Shown here in pieces: positions 1 through 11,614 of a stretch of DNA of 64,000 nt. A program made the translations under genes and the position numbers. The notes beneath the pieces were generated by a model, which was not told the DNA's origin, ran no database searches, and saw only the letters and a program-made list of their open reading frames with translations. Source of the DNA: Paratinospora sagittata (lineage: Eukaryota; Streptophyta; Magnoliopsida; Ranunculales; Menispermaceae). The stretch's first letter is position 1. Each line of letters starts with the position of its first letter. The stretch lies in NCBI GenBank assembly GCA_035771175.1, contig CM069596.1:10559001-10623000 (forward strand), in the 5' to 3' direction.

Positions 1-51
1 TCACTATATAGACTGAATTTCGAGGGCGAAATCCTTTTAAGGGGGGTAGAG
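1..51 (+). other. 3' end of an LTR-retrotransposon interior with polypurine tract
   Basis: The first 51 bases resemble the short stretch between pol and the 3' LTR of Del/Tekay-type gypsy elements: a TTCGAGGGCGAAAT-like motif followed by the purine run AAGGGGGGTAGAG directly before an LTR that starts TGTAATATT. The same arrangement (TTCGAGGACGAAAT, then TTGGGGAGG, then TGTAACGACC) recurs at 56070-56101 beside a recognisable pol. The polypurine tract primes plus-strand DNA synthesis. The rest of this element lies to the left of the window. Confidence 0.75.
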
Positions 52-125
52 TGTAATATTCTAGGTTTGCTCACAAAAAAGTTGAACTTCGGTCACCTGC
101 CCGGATGGTCGGGCACCTTTTTGGC

Positions 126-133
126 TATAAAAA
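126..133 (+). promoter_or_regulatory. TATA box of family A LTR
   Basis: TATAAAAA lies 75 bp into the LTR. It is kept at the same place in the nested copy (59532-59539). In LTR retrotransposons this would drive element transcription and place the RNA start near position 155-165, leaving a long R-U5 of more than 1.2 kb. The motif is visible; its activity is inferred. Confidence 0.6.
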
Positions 134-830
134 ATGGGTTCCCCCCGTCATTTTCACACCAAACAACTCTCATCCTCTTGTTGGAAAACTTTCCTTTCTC
201 TATCTCTCTTGAGACTCTCTTCGTGGTGCAACGTGGTTTTGCTTAGCGGAAGGCGCTAGTTCTAGAATGAGTTATATCTGAAGGTGGGGAACGAAACATA
301 TGTTGGTGTGTCTTATAACTTTTAGTAAAGTTTACATTCATTTATCATTATGTCTACTGTTCATTTTTACTGCATTATTGCGTATATTGTTCATACCTGT
401 CATAATTATGCTTGTATATTTGGAGTTCATGTATCACACTGTTACTATACCGGATTAGTGGCCAATCTGACTCAACAAAATATTGTCTTATCCTCAGTAA
501 CTTTAAATAGTGAACGGGAGGCAGCGTGCTGCTCTAGACGATTGGTACTTAAGTAGACCTCGTGTCTCACCTCTCAAACTGGAGATTGATCTGGTTGGTC
601 TTATTTGAAAGCTATCAGCTTGTACAAGTGATACTGAACAACCTAACTTTACACGAGGTGATACTGACTTGATAAGAATCACCAGATGTTGCCAAATCCT
701 GTCTAATGTTAGTAAAGACCGGACATGCTCATGCACTGGTATCGTACATAAACACCACCTAGGTACGTAGGTTGTTTATGACCACAACATAGTTAGAAGT
801 AATGCTCACTATTATTGACATTTTTCTGGA

Positions 831-965
831 GAGGGACGTACAATGAGAACCTAGGTTTACGTAGGGATGAGCATCTGTACGTGAATCCAGGGCGTCTTTC
901 CTAAGGAGGGACGTACAATGAAAACCCGGCTACACCTGGGGATGGACATCTGTACGTGAACTCAG
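831..965 (+). repeat. Two-copy ~75-bp direct repeat inside family A LTR
   Basis: GAGGGACGTACAATGA occurs at 831 and 906 and is followed each time by similar sequence (first-copy ATCTGTACGTGAATCCAGG, second-copy ATCTGTACGTGAACTCAGG). The duplication is also present in the other family A LTRs (about 62613-62760 on plus, about 47670-47820 on minus), so it is part of the LTR and predates this insertion. Confidence 0.75.
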
Positions 966-1388
966 GCGACGTACAATCATAGAACCATTACGAGACGGTG
1001 TCATGCATACATACATGTTGTATTGATTATGATGCTATGATGTGTTTATGTGATATTTGATTATGAAGTTTCCTTTATTAATTGTTATATTCACGAACTA
1101 TTTTACCCACTGGGCAATAGCTCACCCTGTTGTTATCCAATTTTTCTCATGAGATTAGGGTGGACTAGGTGGAGGTTTTCGGGCCACATTTTGTAACATT
1201 TGTTAATTATAGGGAGATTTTGGGAAGATGTTCCCTCAATCATATTTTGTACAAAGATATATTCTAAAATTAATATAATCAGATTTGTACCCCAATATGT
1301 TCGGTCGCACTCGGTTATTGTTATAATGCATTCGTTCCCCGTCCGTGAGTGTTCCTCCGGTGTAGGCGCGTCCGGGCGGGGTGTGACA

Positions 1389-3706
1389 AGACAAGATCAT
1401 ATCCATCCTTCAAAACATGGTTCAACATCTAAAGTATCAACATGTAACGACAAGTGATGATCACTCTCAAAACATGTCATATACAGTCCATATACAGTCT
1501 ATATGTTATATACATATATATTATGATAGTTATATACAAGTTTCAAAAGAACAAAATACTCAAGACTGTACCCAAGTCCCCACAAAACCTACATCCAAAA
1601 GTAGAAGAGGAAGGCCACTCCCAACGATCAAGCCTTGTCTTTTCTTTTCAAATATGAACCTGAGAAAAATAGGGAAAAAGGGGTGAGCTCAACCAGCTTA
1701 GTGAATATTTCTCACAATAATCTTCACATATGTATATATAAAAAACATGTATACCATTGAGATAACATTTATAAATACAAATGCATCAATTGAAGTATAA
1801 TGTACATGATTCAAACTAATCATATGGTTTTGTGCATCATTTTCATAAAATATGCAAACGCCTCCATGAGGTCACAACGGGATAATATTACGTACACTTC
1901 CCCCAATTCCGCTATAGGGTACAGGTCAACATATTACCCAAACACGTTTTCCTACCCTTACATTCCTCAATAGAGCGGAAAGTCCCCACCGTGGAGTACC
2001 AATCAAAGTACTCCGGTGGCGTTATTCCCCGAAGAACAAGTAAATAAGAAAACCACTACTCTCTGAGTATTCAATCCAAAATACCCAAACAATGCAATGT
2101 ATGAAAGTTTTATTCTCATGATCATAATATACAATAAGATGCACGCATTCAACAATTTCATTTCATATAAGTATAATGTCATAAATGGAGAAATAAAGTA
2201 AGGAATTCTCACTACCAATCCAAAGGTTACCAACACAGTGAACAACCTCCCAATGGAAACAATTTAATCAAAATCATGCAAATCATCATGAATTTATACA
2301 TTCTAGATAAATTCCATGGTTCATAATATATACTCAATACACAATAATTCATAACCAATTTTCCAACATAACCAAATTAGGTCCTTACACCTCATATCAT
2401 TCTAATTCAATCATAATTCTTCATTTCCATACCATAGACATCTAAGTCTACATCCCTTCCATAATTCACATTCATACTTCATTAATTTAACCTTCGCCCG
2501 CCAATCATGCCTATTTACATAATTAGTCAATGTTTAGGCCCAGGTCACCACATGACCAACATAGACCAATTATGACACAATTATACCCAATTCAAGTCCA
2601 ATTAATCATAATTCATCACAATTTACCAATTCCAAGCCAATTCAAATCAATATACAACAAAAGCCCTAATTTGGAAAAAAATCTCTACAATGAGACTTAG
2701 GCCAAATTGTATTAGCATTAAGCCATAGTAGGTAAATACCCAAATTAACACCATGAATCATCTAGGTATACCAAATTAATCAACATAGTTTACATGCACC
2801 AACATTAGAAAACCCTAGGTCCAAAATGAAGAGCTAAGTTTTCAACATTGAAACACATGTAAACCTTAGTAAAAATCATGGCAATTACCTCTAACAAGCT
2901 CAAAAACGTCCTAGAAAAATTATTCTAGACACCATCACCTCGGATCCTTGGGTTTCCATCAAAACCCTAGCCTCAAATCTCTCCAAAATCATGGAGAAAA
3001 GAACCCAAAACATGATTTGGCCATGGGTATTGGTTGAGGACGTCCAAATCCACCATTTTCAAGCTATTTCAAGTTCATGCATACCCAAACCTAAGTTAGG
3101 TCTCCCCAAATCTGAAACCCATATTACAAATTACACCATTCAAAAGCTTGGATTTAGGTTAGGAAGAAATTTCATGATAAGAAATTGACAAATTAAGCTT
3201 ACCTTGAGTGGGTTGGAACATAAATCTTCAAAAACCCCAAGTTCTTCTTCACTTTCTCTTTTTTTCTTCTTTTTTCCCCCCTTTTCATGCTCAAGAACAT
3301 GGAGAGAAAGGAAGATGGGGTAAATGAGATTAGTTATGACTTGTATTCGATGCTCCTATGTGCAAGTTACCAAAATTACACTCCCTCTCAACTACCCCAC
3401 ATTCAAATAAGATTTTTATTCATTAATTTCACCAAATTACGCCACCAACCCTATAAATTTAATTTATGTGTTGGACCATAATATTGGATCAAAATCTAAG
3501 GTTGGAAGGGTGAAAATAATTAATGCATTAAATGAGTTAATTTATTTGTGGCATTCCCATAAACAACTAATAATAATAATAATATTAATAATTTTTTCTA
3601 CAAGTATACAAAATACACGTACAATACACATCAATCGTCTACACAAGCATCTAGAGTCGAGCAACACACTTCATCACGATGTCAGGTGTGAGTTTGGGTC
3701 GTTACA
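1389..3706 (-). mobile_element. LTR fragment, family C, cut by the family A insertion
   Basis: On the minus strand this begins TGTAACGACCCAAACTC at 3706 and runs down to 1389, where the family A element interrupts it; the remainder should lie beyond the window. The start resembles that of the family D LTR at 56101 (TGTAACGACCCT). On the minus strand at about 1735-1670 it carries the block shared by all LTRs here (TTCACTAAGCTGG, then GAGCTCACCCC, then TTTCTCAGG). No coding sequence is supported inside it. Confidence 0.65.
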
Positions 3707-3709
3707 TAG

Positions 3710-6445
3710 TGTCACGACCCACTATCCGTGACGTCATGACCTGCACGAAACCCCGTGTACATCCTCCCTCGACATACACGACGTCCCGATAAGCCTTTTA
3801 ACACATACCATAATCCCCAAATACACAACAATAAACACATGGACATAATATAAGATCATCATATAAAACATATCCAAAATGACAACCATAAAAATTTTCT
3901 CCAAGTCCATAGTGTTCAAAAGTATAAAATATACTTAACCATAAGTACAAACTCATCTAAATGTTAAGTATAATCATTAGGTGTTACATAGTACAATTTA
4001 TCAAAATAAATTGCGGAAAAGTACTAAACACCTACGCCAACGATAGTACAGGAACATTTCGCAGCTAAGCTTTCTCTTGCTCCCTCCTATCAGATCCTGA
4101 AAAGATAAGGATGAGGGGTGAACTACAACAAGCTTAGTGAATGTTCTATACAAGTAGCAACATATATATGCATTTAAGTAAAACATTGCAAGAATCATTA
4201 AAACCATTTAAATAATCATGGGTATAATCAAGATTACATACATGCCAATATAATATATCATGTCATAAACAAGACCATGCATACCATTTTATAAACATGC
4301 ATATGCAACCTAACCCCTCCTGAGTAAGAATTAATACAAGGGCCATGTGTGCGCAAAACCCATGCCCGATCGACTTCTTATCCGTATCTTTCATAATTCC
4401 TATGGATTGTATGAACCATAGGATTCGCCCACCAAGACAAGTATCATGTCTAGGCAAATCATAACATACATAACCTATAAAAATCTTTTGCAAGGTCCAC
4501 AATTGAGGATTCCCGGTCAGCCCAATGGGATTCCATAAGAATCCCAAGCCTAGGGAATGCAACATAACTCAATTGTTTTCCCCAACTGACTATGCTCAAA
4601 TACAGTTCATGAATTCAATAAATCATGTATACTACATTATACAAGCATTTAAAACATTTTTATATTACAACGCCACATATAGAATTCACAAACACTCACA
4701 CTTGATTGGCTAGACATAGCCAATCCAATTCCAATTCCAATTCCAAGAAGCACTAAACTGCCACATTACCCCAATGCAACTCAATCCCCAATTGGACTAC
4801 TATTTGGGTCACTTAGATCAAATCACAAATCCTGAAACATACATGGTTTATGTAAAAACTGAAAATCAGTACAAGTGTGCAAATCAACCTTGTTTAAACC
4901 CAAATCAAATGCCAATTAAGATTCTAAAATGGTCGTACACATGAGCCAATCTCATAATGCCCAATTCAACCATTTTATACCCAATTAACCTACATTTAAC
5001 CAAATTGAATGCAATAGGTTGATCCAAATACAATAATTCATGGCATTCAATCACAATTAGGGTTAATTGGACTAATTACAAGTCAATTTCATCAATTGAC
5101 CTCAATTGGGTCAAAATCCCCAAATTTGGGCAAATCCCCAAATTCATGGCAAATTTTCAAATTCATGGCCTAGGCCAAATTTGCACTACACCTAGGGTTT
5201 CCAACAAGCAAGATCAGTAAATTGAACCATAAATCATCCACATTTACCCATTAGATCAACATATATGACATGCAACTTGAATGAAAAACCCTAAGTTCAT
5301 AACCTAGGTCTAGGTCAAATACATGGCTAAACATTAATTACACCCTAATTCAATGCATTGTTTGGATGTAACAAACTACCAAAAGAAATATCCAATAACT
5401 AATTTAACCGTTCAGATTCAAGAAAATCAAGAGACAAACCTTCTGTCCAAAATTGAGCTAAATCCAATGGTAGATCAAAGAGATATGATTCTGTGATTAA
5501 GACAACTCAAATTGAACGGTTTCGCCTCTCCTACAGCAAATACTTGAACTCAGACGATTATATATCCCAAAATACACAACTAGTCCACATCTTACTGTTC
5601 ATAATGTAACACGTTAAGTTTTGAACCATCTGATGAAGTATCACATCCATCCAACGGTAGATTTAGGAGATCTAGCAGTTTGATTTAAATTGAGCGAGAA
5701 ATCCAAATTTTATGACCAGCTGTGTTTGGGAGGTTATATCTCTCAGAAGAAAGCTCCAATCAATATCTCCACCGACCAGGATGAAGAACCATAAGAGAAG
5801 AACTTGATGAAACATTCTTAGCTTGATCCGACCACGGATATAAGAGATCAACTCTCTGATCAAAACGTTGCAAAGATTTCCCTTCAAGCAACTTCTTCTC
5901 TCTTTCTCTTCTCTTCTTTTCTCTCAACCTTACTCTCTCAAAAACGTCCCCCAAGGAAGAAAATGAGAGATTGAGACACATGTTATACCCACATGCACTT
6001 ATTTTGCCAAGTGTTGATCATGCTCCAACACCATGCCAAGTGTTTGCTCAAAGGCTCATTTGTTAGCCACATGACCTTTACCCAATCACAACCTCACATG
6101 TGAGTTGTTAACCAATCCATTAATTCCAACAATTCCATCATTTTTTTTATTTATTTAATCAATACATGCCCATTTCAAATCATGGTACAATTGGCCCCAT
6201 TATATGATTAATAACACATACATTAATATTAATATGTTACTATTAATATATTACTTTAGTGATGTGTGTTATTATCACTATCAATGTCATTAGCACATAA
6301 ATCATAATATTAATAATGATAATTCTCTAAAATAGCATGCAAAGACACTTGAACTAATACACGTCAAACATCAAATACGTACACGTACACGTATATGAAT
6401 ACTCTATGGGTCAAAATGACATCATCCTAAGGTACATACATTACA
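3710..6445 (-). mobile_element. Solo LTR (B-like family), TSD CATAG
   Basis: This 2,736-bp unit starts TGTCACGACCC and ends ATTACA in plus orientation. It is flanked by identical 5-bp repeats CATAG at 3705-3709 and 6446-6450. With no internal region or second LTR, it is a solo LTR left by recombination. It is related to the B LTR at 11615-14661: both start TGTCA(C/T)GACCCACT and contain GTGACGTCATGACC and the CAGATCCTGAAA...GTGAATGTT block. It landed at the very end of the family C LTR, so the CATAG target overlaps that LTR's terminal ...TTACA. Confidence 0.85.
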
Positions 6446-6798
6446 CATAGTCATACCCAAAAGAATTAACGTCTGGTTGTATATATAAACTTTATACATA
6501 CTTTGATTATTGGGTCAAGTATTAGAAGTAACGGTGAATGGGAAACCACCATATGTTAGTCAGCAATGTAAAAATGATTAAGGGAGTTTTTGTGATTATC
6601 ATAATAAAGGTATAATGGGAGACCTGTAATATCAAACTTTAAATTAACCTATGATCATAAATAGTTTTGAAAAGAACCTTATTTTGATAATATGTCATAT
6701 TAGGCCTATGATTATAAATAACCTTAGCAGGAACTTGTATTAATTAGTAATAAGTTATAGAATAACTTATTTTCGAATATATTTTAGCTCAATAAAAT
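6446..6798. other. Intergenic, nothing recognised
   Basis: AT-rich sequence with no supported reading frame, no RNA gene and no clear repeat boundary. Confidence 0.5.
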
Positions 6799-7265
6799 TT
6801 ACGGGGGTAACGGGTTGGGTTGGAGCCAAAACCCAACCCAACCCAACCAAAACATTTTGAGTTGGGAAAAATGGAACCCAACCCGAACTAGTTCAGGTTG
6901 AGTTGGGTTGGTCATTCGGGTTGAGATTACTTTATTTTTTTCAAGAAGATGGCTTGAACTTTTAATAAATAAAATAGAAAAAAAGAAAAACTTATTGTTC
7001 TTTGTTGAAGCAACAAAGAAGAACAAGAAGAAGCAAAACGAAGAATGGAAGAAGAAACAAAAACGAAGAAGAACAAGAACTTTAGGTTCAGTTCGGATTG
7101 ATTTAGGTTGGGTTCCGAGAGTGTCAACCCAAGACCCAACCCCAACCATTTGAGTTGAGATTTTTGAACCTAACCCAACCCAAACACTTAGATCAACCCA
7201 ACCCAGCCCATCGGGTTATATTCGGTTGGGTTGGGTTGGTAGGTTCTGTCGGGTTGGCTTATACC
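6799..7265. repeat. Small element with GGGTTGGGTT/AACCCAACCC ends
   Basis: Both ends of this roughly 465-bp segment consist of GGGTTGGGTT and AACCCAACCC blocks in opposite orientations (6805-6860 and 7110-7255), with an unrelated AT-rich, A/G-rich middle. The blocks can pair with each other and with themselves, as in a foldback or MITE-like non-autonomous element. The long low-complexity frames crossing it are by-products of this composition and are not genes. Confidence 0.5.
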
Positions 7266-8784
7266 CACAATAAAATTACATTGAGCGGCATTTTAGTAAT
7301 TTGAACTCCTTGAGAATTCAATAAATAGGAGCAAGGGGGCAGGATTTTCATTTTCGGTTCTCTAAAACAAAACTCTGATATGAGGTTTTGGTATCCGAAA
7401 AAGTGTGGTACATTCACAAAAAGCTAAGGTGGGAATGAACCTACGGTTTGCCTACTTTACCCATCTCTTTAGTTTGTATATTCAAATTATTTTGCCAATA
7501 TTGTTGCACACAATCACATTCACTAGTGAAGTTTTCAGTAGGTATAAGTTGGCCCTTGTTTTTTGCTAAATGCAACTTGGTGATATTCTTTTCATTGCTA
7601 GCTTGGTTTATTTGCAACTATTAGATTATTGTGATTGTTGTGTTGCAACTAGGTTGATTATGCTTGTAAATATGGTGTTATAATTATGAATTCTATCTCT
7701 AACATCATGTGTAAAGTTTGAGAATTTCTGGAGACCCGTGAGCAATAACTCAACCCATCCAATTTAGCACTTCCAGGAGCACAGTCAAAAAGAGGTTGGT
7801 TATACAATAAAGTTTGCTGCAACAAGTAATGTACAAAGGAGAGTCATGGTGTTTGGAAGATTTTGATCTGTATAAAAGTTTGAGAAAATGAAGAAGAAAT
7901 AAAAAGAAAAATGTTTAAAGTTGTAACCTCTAGGATTTTCATACTGGGCATGTGATAATATCCTCTCACATATTCCAAATGTTGAGAAAAAAGAGAAATT
8001 GTGGTGTGACACTTTTGGTTTAAACCAATATGGCTTCATAGAACTTAATAAAGATATTTAGTTATCGGGATACCAAATGAGTCATAAGAGGGAATAAATG
8101 AGTCAGTAATTGATCTAAAGGTAATTTTAGTAGTTCGGTATCTAGATAAAAGATGAATAAATAAAAAAACATGATAAAATTTAGATTTATCAATGATGGA
8201 TAAGGCGGAATAGTCAAGTAATTTTGGAGAATGAGAAGCTAGTAAATTAAATAAAGGAGAGAATTTATTGGTTACATGTATTGGGGATGATACATACTCT
8301 TTCTTTTTTATCACGAGGAGAAGATCGCCAAAGACGAAAGTGGGGGCGTTGTTATGGTGTAGGCCATAATCGACAAACTTATAAGAAACCTATTACTCTT
8401 CACGTCAATGATATGATAACCATGCATATATGTATGCATTTTATGTTATCATTGACATTGTCTATTTAGACCACCTTTATTAGTACTTCATCATTTTTTG
8501 GCGAACAATATATTTTTGTTGTTGATTTAATAAAATATTGATTATTTTTCTTGTTAATATGTACCAATTTATTTGAATCAATGACATTGGAACATATGTA
8601 AAGTAGAGAAAATTGTATGGAGATGTATCTGACAAAACTACAACAATTGGAGAATTGATATAGGTATGTTCGATGTATCGGTTATATTAAAATCGATACA
8701 TTAGTTATTTCTAGATGTTATTATTTGCTTAAAATAATAACATAAGCAATACATTGGTAATATCAAAACAAAGGCATTAGTCAA
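7266..8784. other. Intergenic; short palindromic minisatellite near its right end
   Basis: No supported gene. From about 8660 to 8784 there is a degenerate repeat built on GATGTATCGGT...AATCGATACATT, half-palindromic, which resumes after the solo LTR at 10756. Short open frames on the minus strand here (7.8-8.3 kb) show no recognisable domain. Confidence 0.5.
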
Positions 8785-10750
8785 TGTTGCGACCCCCTTC
8801 GTAGAGTGACCTCATGACCGACGTTGTTAGCATATATGATACCATGTCAGCCTTATTCATATAATCCACCTGTATAATCATTTCATATCACAATAAATAT
8901 ATCACATTATTTCATATAATTTATCAAGCCACCTAAAATCCTGTTCATTCTCACAAAATTCCATGATCATAATTTAAATCCAACGCTCATATATATACAT
9001 GTCACTTTCTCTTGAACTCAAATCTAATATCACACTTTTAGAGAGGATACAAATATAAAACTAAGTGTTGAACATATATATAATCAAAGTATAAAAAGTC
9101 CCACTTCTCAAACTACATACATCAAGACTCAAGAATCTGCTACTCTTCATGTTCGTTTTCTTTGCCTTTAATATCCTTTCCTGAAATGTTTGAGAAGAAG
9201 GGTGAAATATACATGCTAACTCAAAACATATAAAATCATTTGTGCAACATTTAGACAATATATACATGCTTAAAAATTAGCTTCCATGTAATCATTTTTC
9301 AAAACATGCAAGGTTTTATAAAATTCATATCCATCTCCCCCATTCTAAGTAATAGAGTGGGTACTACCATTTATTATGCACAAATAAGGATATACTCCGG
9401 GCCTCTCATTATTCATTTCCAATTCTAATCATTTCGGATTAAAGATTTCATTCTTAATTAGGACAACTATAAAGCCCATTAGTTCTCTATCATTTATTCA
9501 TGTGAGACTAATTCCTAAGAAATGATCTCATGTCTTAACTTGCGCTTGCAAGTCTAAAACATGCTCAATTTTCTAGAAACATTTCATGAATTTTCAAATC
9601 AATGCAACATATATATAATAATACATAGCATGTTTAATATTCAAATTCATTTCATATTTACAATGCCATATAACATAACCAAGGCAAGGGAAATACTCAC
9701 AACGAATGCAAAAACCTTCACCAAACACTCCCTACACAGCCATTACACAAGCAGCTCACCAAACTACTTCCTTACGCGGCCAATCCTCACTAATTTTATT
9801 GACAATTCACTATAATTTTCACAACAAAGTCACATTCAATCACAACCCTAAAGTAATTCATACCAATTCACATAAAAACATCACCAAATTTGCTTCCAAA
9901 CCCTTAGCTGCTTCAACAACCGTTGGGTAGGAGCATACACACATCCAACCATCATTTTTCTATAATTTAACATGCCAATAACTTAGATTTCATCAAGGAT
10001 TCACTTACCTTTAGATTTGCACACTAAGACCCACAAATCTAGTACAATCTAAATTCTCTCAATTCACTAAATCAACCATACAAATCCTGCCAAATTCATA
10101 TATGTTGCACAACTTGAAGAGAAAGAACAAAAATATGGAATTTTCAGCTCAAAAATCACAATTCTTACCTTGAATTCACCAACCCTAGGCTTGTTCCCTC
10201 TTCTTCCTTCATTTCCCCTTTTTTCTCTGAAGAAACCCAACTCAAATGAGCTAGAAAGAATGAGAAATTACCTTTTAATTCATGCAACCGCCTCACCATC
10301 CTTTTAAAAAAACATGTTAGAATGCCCAAGAGCGCACTTATCCGTGCCTAGAAAAACAAATTCTTTTATGGAAACACAAGAGCGCGATGCTCCTCCTAGG
10401 AGCACGCGTCTGTCCAAAACCCAAAAAATTTAGCATCCTGTTTTCTACCACTGCAGCACACTGCTCCCCTGGGAAGCATGCTGACACTCAATCCAGAATT
10501 TTAACACTCTGTCTGTCACCACTGAAACACGTTGCTCCACTACGGAGCACGCTCCTTGATATCCAGCCCAAAATTTTTCCTAAGGTTCACACTCAAAACG
10601 TCATTTCTAAGGTCTCAGGGTTTCTATAACACTATGATACACACAATCATCAAAATCTAAGGCCATGTACATATGTATACGCATATAAATATATTTGACA
10701 ATACGTACAAGTCAACATATAAGTTTGACTTACAGGTATGGGGTGCTACA
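8785..10750 (-). mobile_element. Solo LTR, TSD GTCAA
   Basis: This 1,966-bp unit reads TGTTGCGACCCCC at the left and GGGGTGCTACA at the right in plus orientation. It is bounded by identical 5-bp repeats GTCAA at 8780-8784 and 10751-10755. On the minus strand it starts TGTAGCACCCC, like the B family, but is shorter and much diverged internally. A weak version of the shared LTR block lies on the minus strand at about 9225-9165 (TTCACCCTTC, then ATTTCAGGAAAGG). Frames inside are not coding. Confidence 0.85.
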
Positions 10751-10755
10751 GTCAA

Positions 10756-11110
10756 ATACATTTAATCTTCATAAGAAACCAGTCAAAATCTCTACGTACT
10801 GCAAATCAGTGACACCACGATATGAATAATATTATAATTGATATATTGGTAATATAAGATATCAGTAAAATTTAAAAGTCATAGAGCTCAATTTACGTAC
10901 GACCGATGTACCGATAATACCAGAATCGATACATTAATTATTTCTAGATGTTATTATTTGCCTAAAATAGAAACATAATCGATACTTCAATGATATCAAA
11001 ACCGAGGTATCACTTATATATGTTATACATTTATATAGAAGAATCGATGTATAAGTAGTATCAGAACTGATATATTAATAGTATTTAGAACCAAAAGCAA
11101 TAATGTTTTG
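10756..11110. repeat. Degenerate GATACAT/ATGTATC minisatellite, right half
   Basis: This contains diverged copies of the unit seen at 8660-8784. Stretches such as ATTATTTCTAGATGTTATTA and CGATACATTA are near-identical on both sides of the solo LTR, which therefore landed inside or beside a pre-existing repeat. Individual units are short, imperfect and partly palindromic. Confidence 0.5.
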
Positions 11111-11112
11111 GC

Positions 11113-11202
11113 CAATTCAATCCAATCGATTGGATGACCATCCAGTAGATTGGATTCATTGCAGTCGAGTAGATAAAAATCTAGTCGATTGGATTGAATT
11201 AG
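11113..11202. repeat. Inverted repeat AATTCAATCCAATCGA / TCGATTGGATTGAATT
   Basis: AATTCAATCCAATCGATTGG near 11113 is matched by the inverted sequence TCGATTGGATTGAATT near 11187-11202, with further CCAGTAGATTGGAT copies between them. The segment can form a hairpin of about 90 nt. It may be a terminal fragment of a non-autonomous element; no target duplication was identified. Confidence 0.5.
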
Positions 11203-11614
11203 CTTAGCATTGTTTTGGTTAAAATCTTGGGTTTTTGAAATTGTAACTATATGAACTTATTTGGATGATGAAAACAAGATCGAAACCACTTACACTTTGA
11301 TGATCAAAACATTTTGAAAACATTTCAAACAAAACTTGAATTTTTGGAATTATAACTTTATAATAGAGATATATCGGTATTGTACTAATGTTTATAATAT
11401 ATGAAAACAATAAAAAAACATATATAAAAAAAGTTTTACAAAAAACAATTTTTTACATTGTTGCATCAAATATCAATTACATCCTTAGACCTAGAAGCCC
11501 ATTTGGAAAGATGTTTGACTACACCAATGTTAAAGAACTCCACTGCCTTTTTTATTTAAAAATTTGAAATTTTTTCTTAAGTAAGAGAACAAGAGTTTTT
11601 TTCGTAACACATAT
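11203..11614. other. Intergenic, nothing recognised
   Basis: AT-rich spacer with no gene. Its last bases are CATAT, the left target-site duplication of the next solo LTR. Confidence 0.5.

Larger units (their letters stand above)
52..1388 (+). mobile_element. 3' LTR of gypsy element, family A
   Basis: This is a long terminal repeat starting TGTAATATT and ending GGGTGTGACA, preceded by a polypurine tract, so it is the 3' LTR of an element entering from the left. A TATA box (TATAAAAA) lies 75 bp in. Two further copies are in the window: 59474-63172 on plus (interrupted) and 47254-51248 on minus (interrupted and truncated). Around 831-965 it holds two copies of a roughly 75-bp direct repeat starting GAGGGACGTA. 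The downstream flank AAGAC should be the target-site duplication; its partner would lie outside the window. Short reading frames inside it look non-coding. Confidence 0.85.

Noticed and set aside
6799..7153. 116-codon ORF rich in Phe and an opposite 81-codon Lys-rich ORF
   Set aside because: Low-complexity translations of the GGGTT and GAA-rich repeat.
6805..7255. Interstitial telomere repeat
   Set aside because: The units are GGGTT/GGGTTGGGTT, not the plant TTTAGGG repeat.
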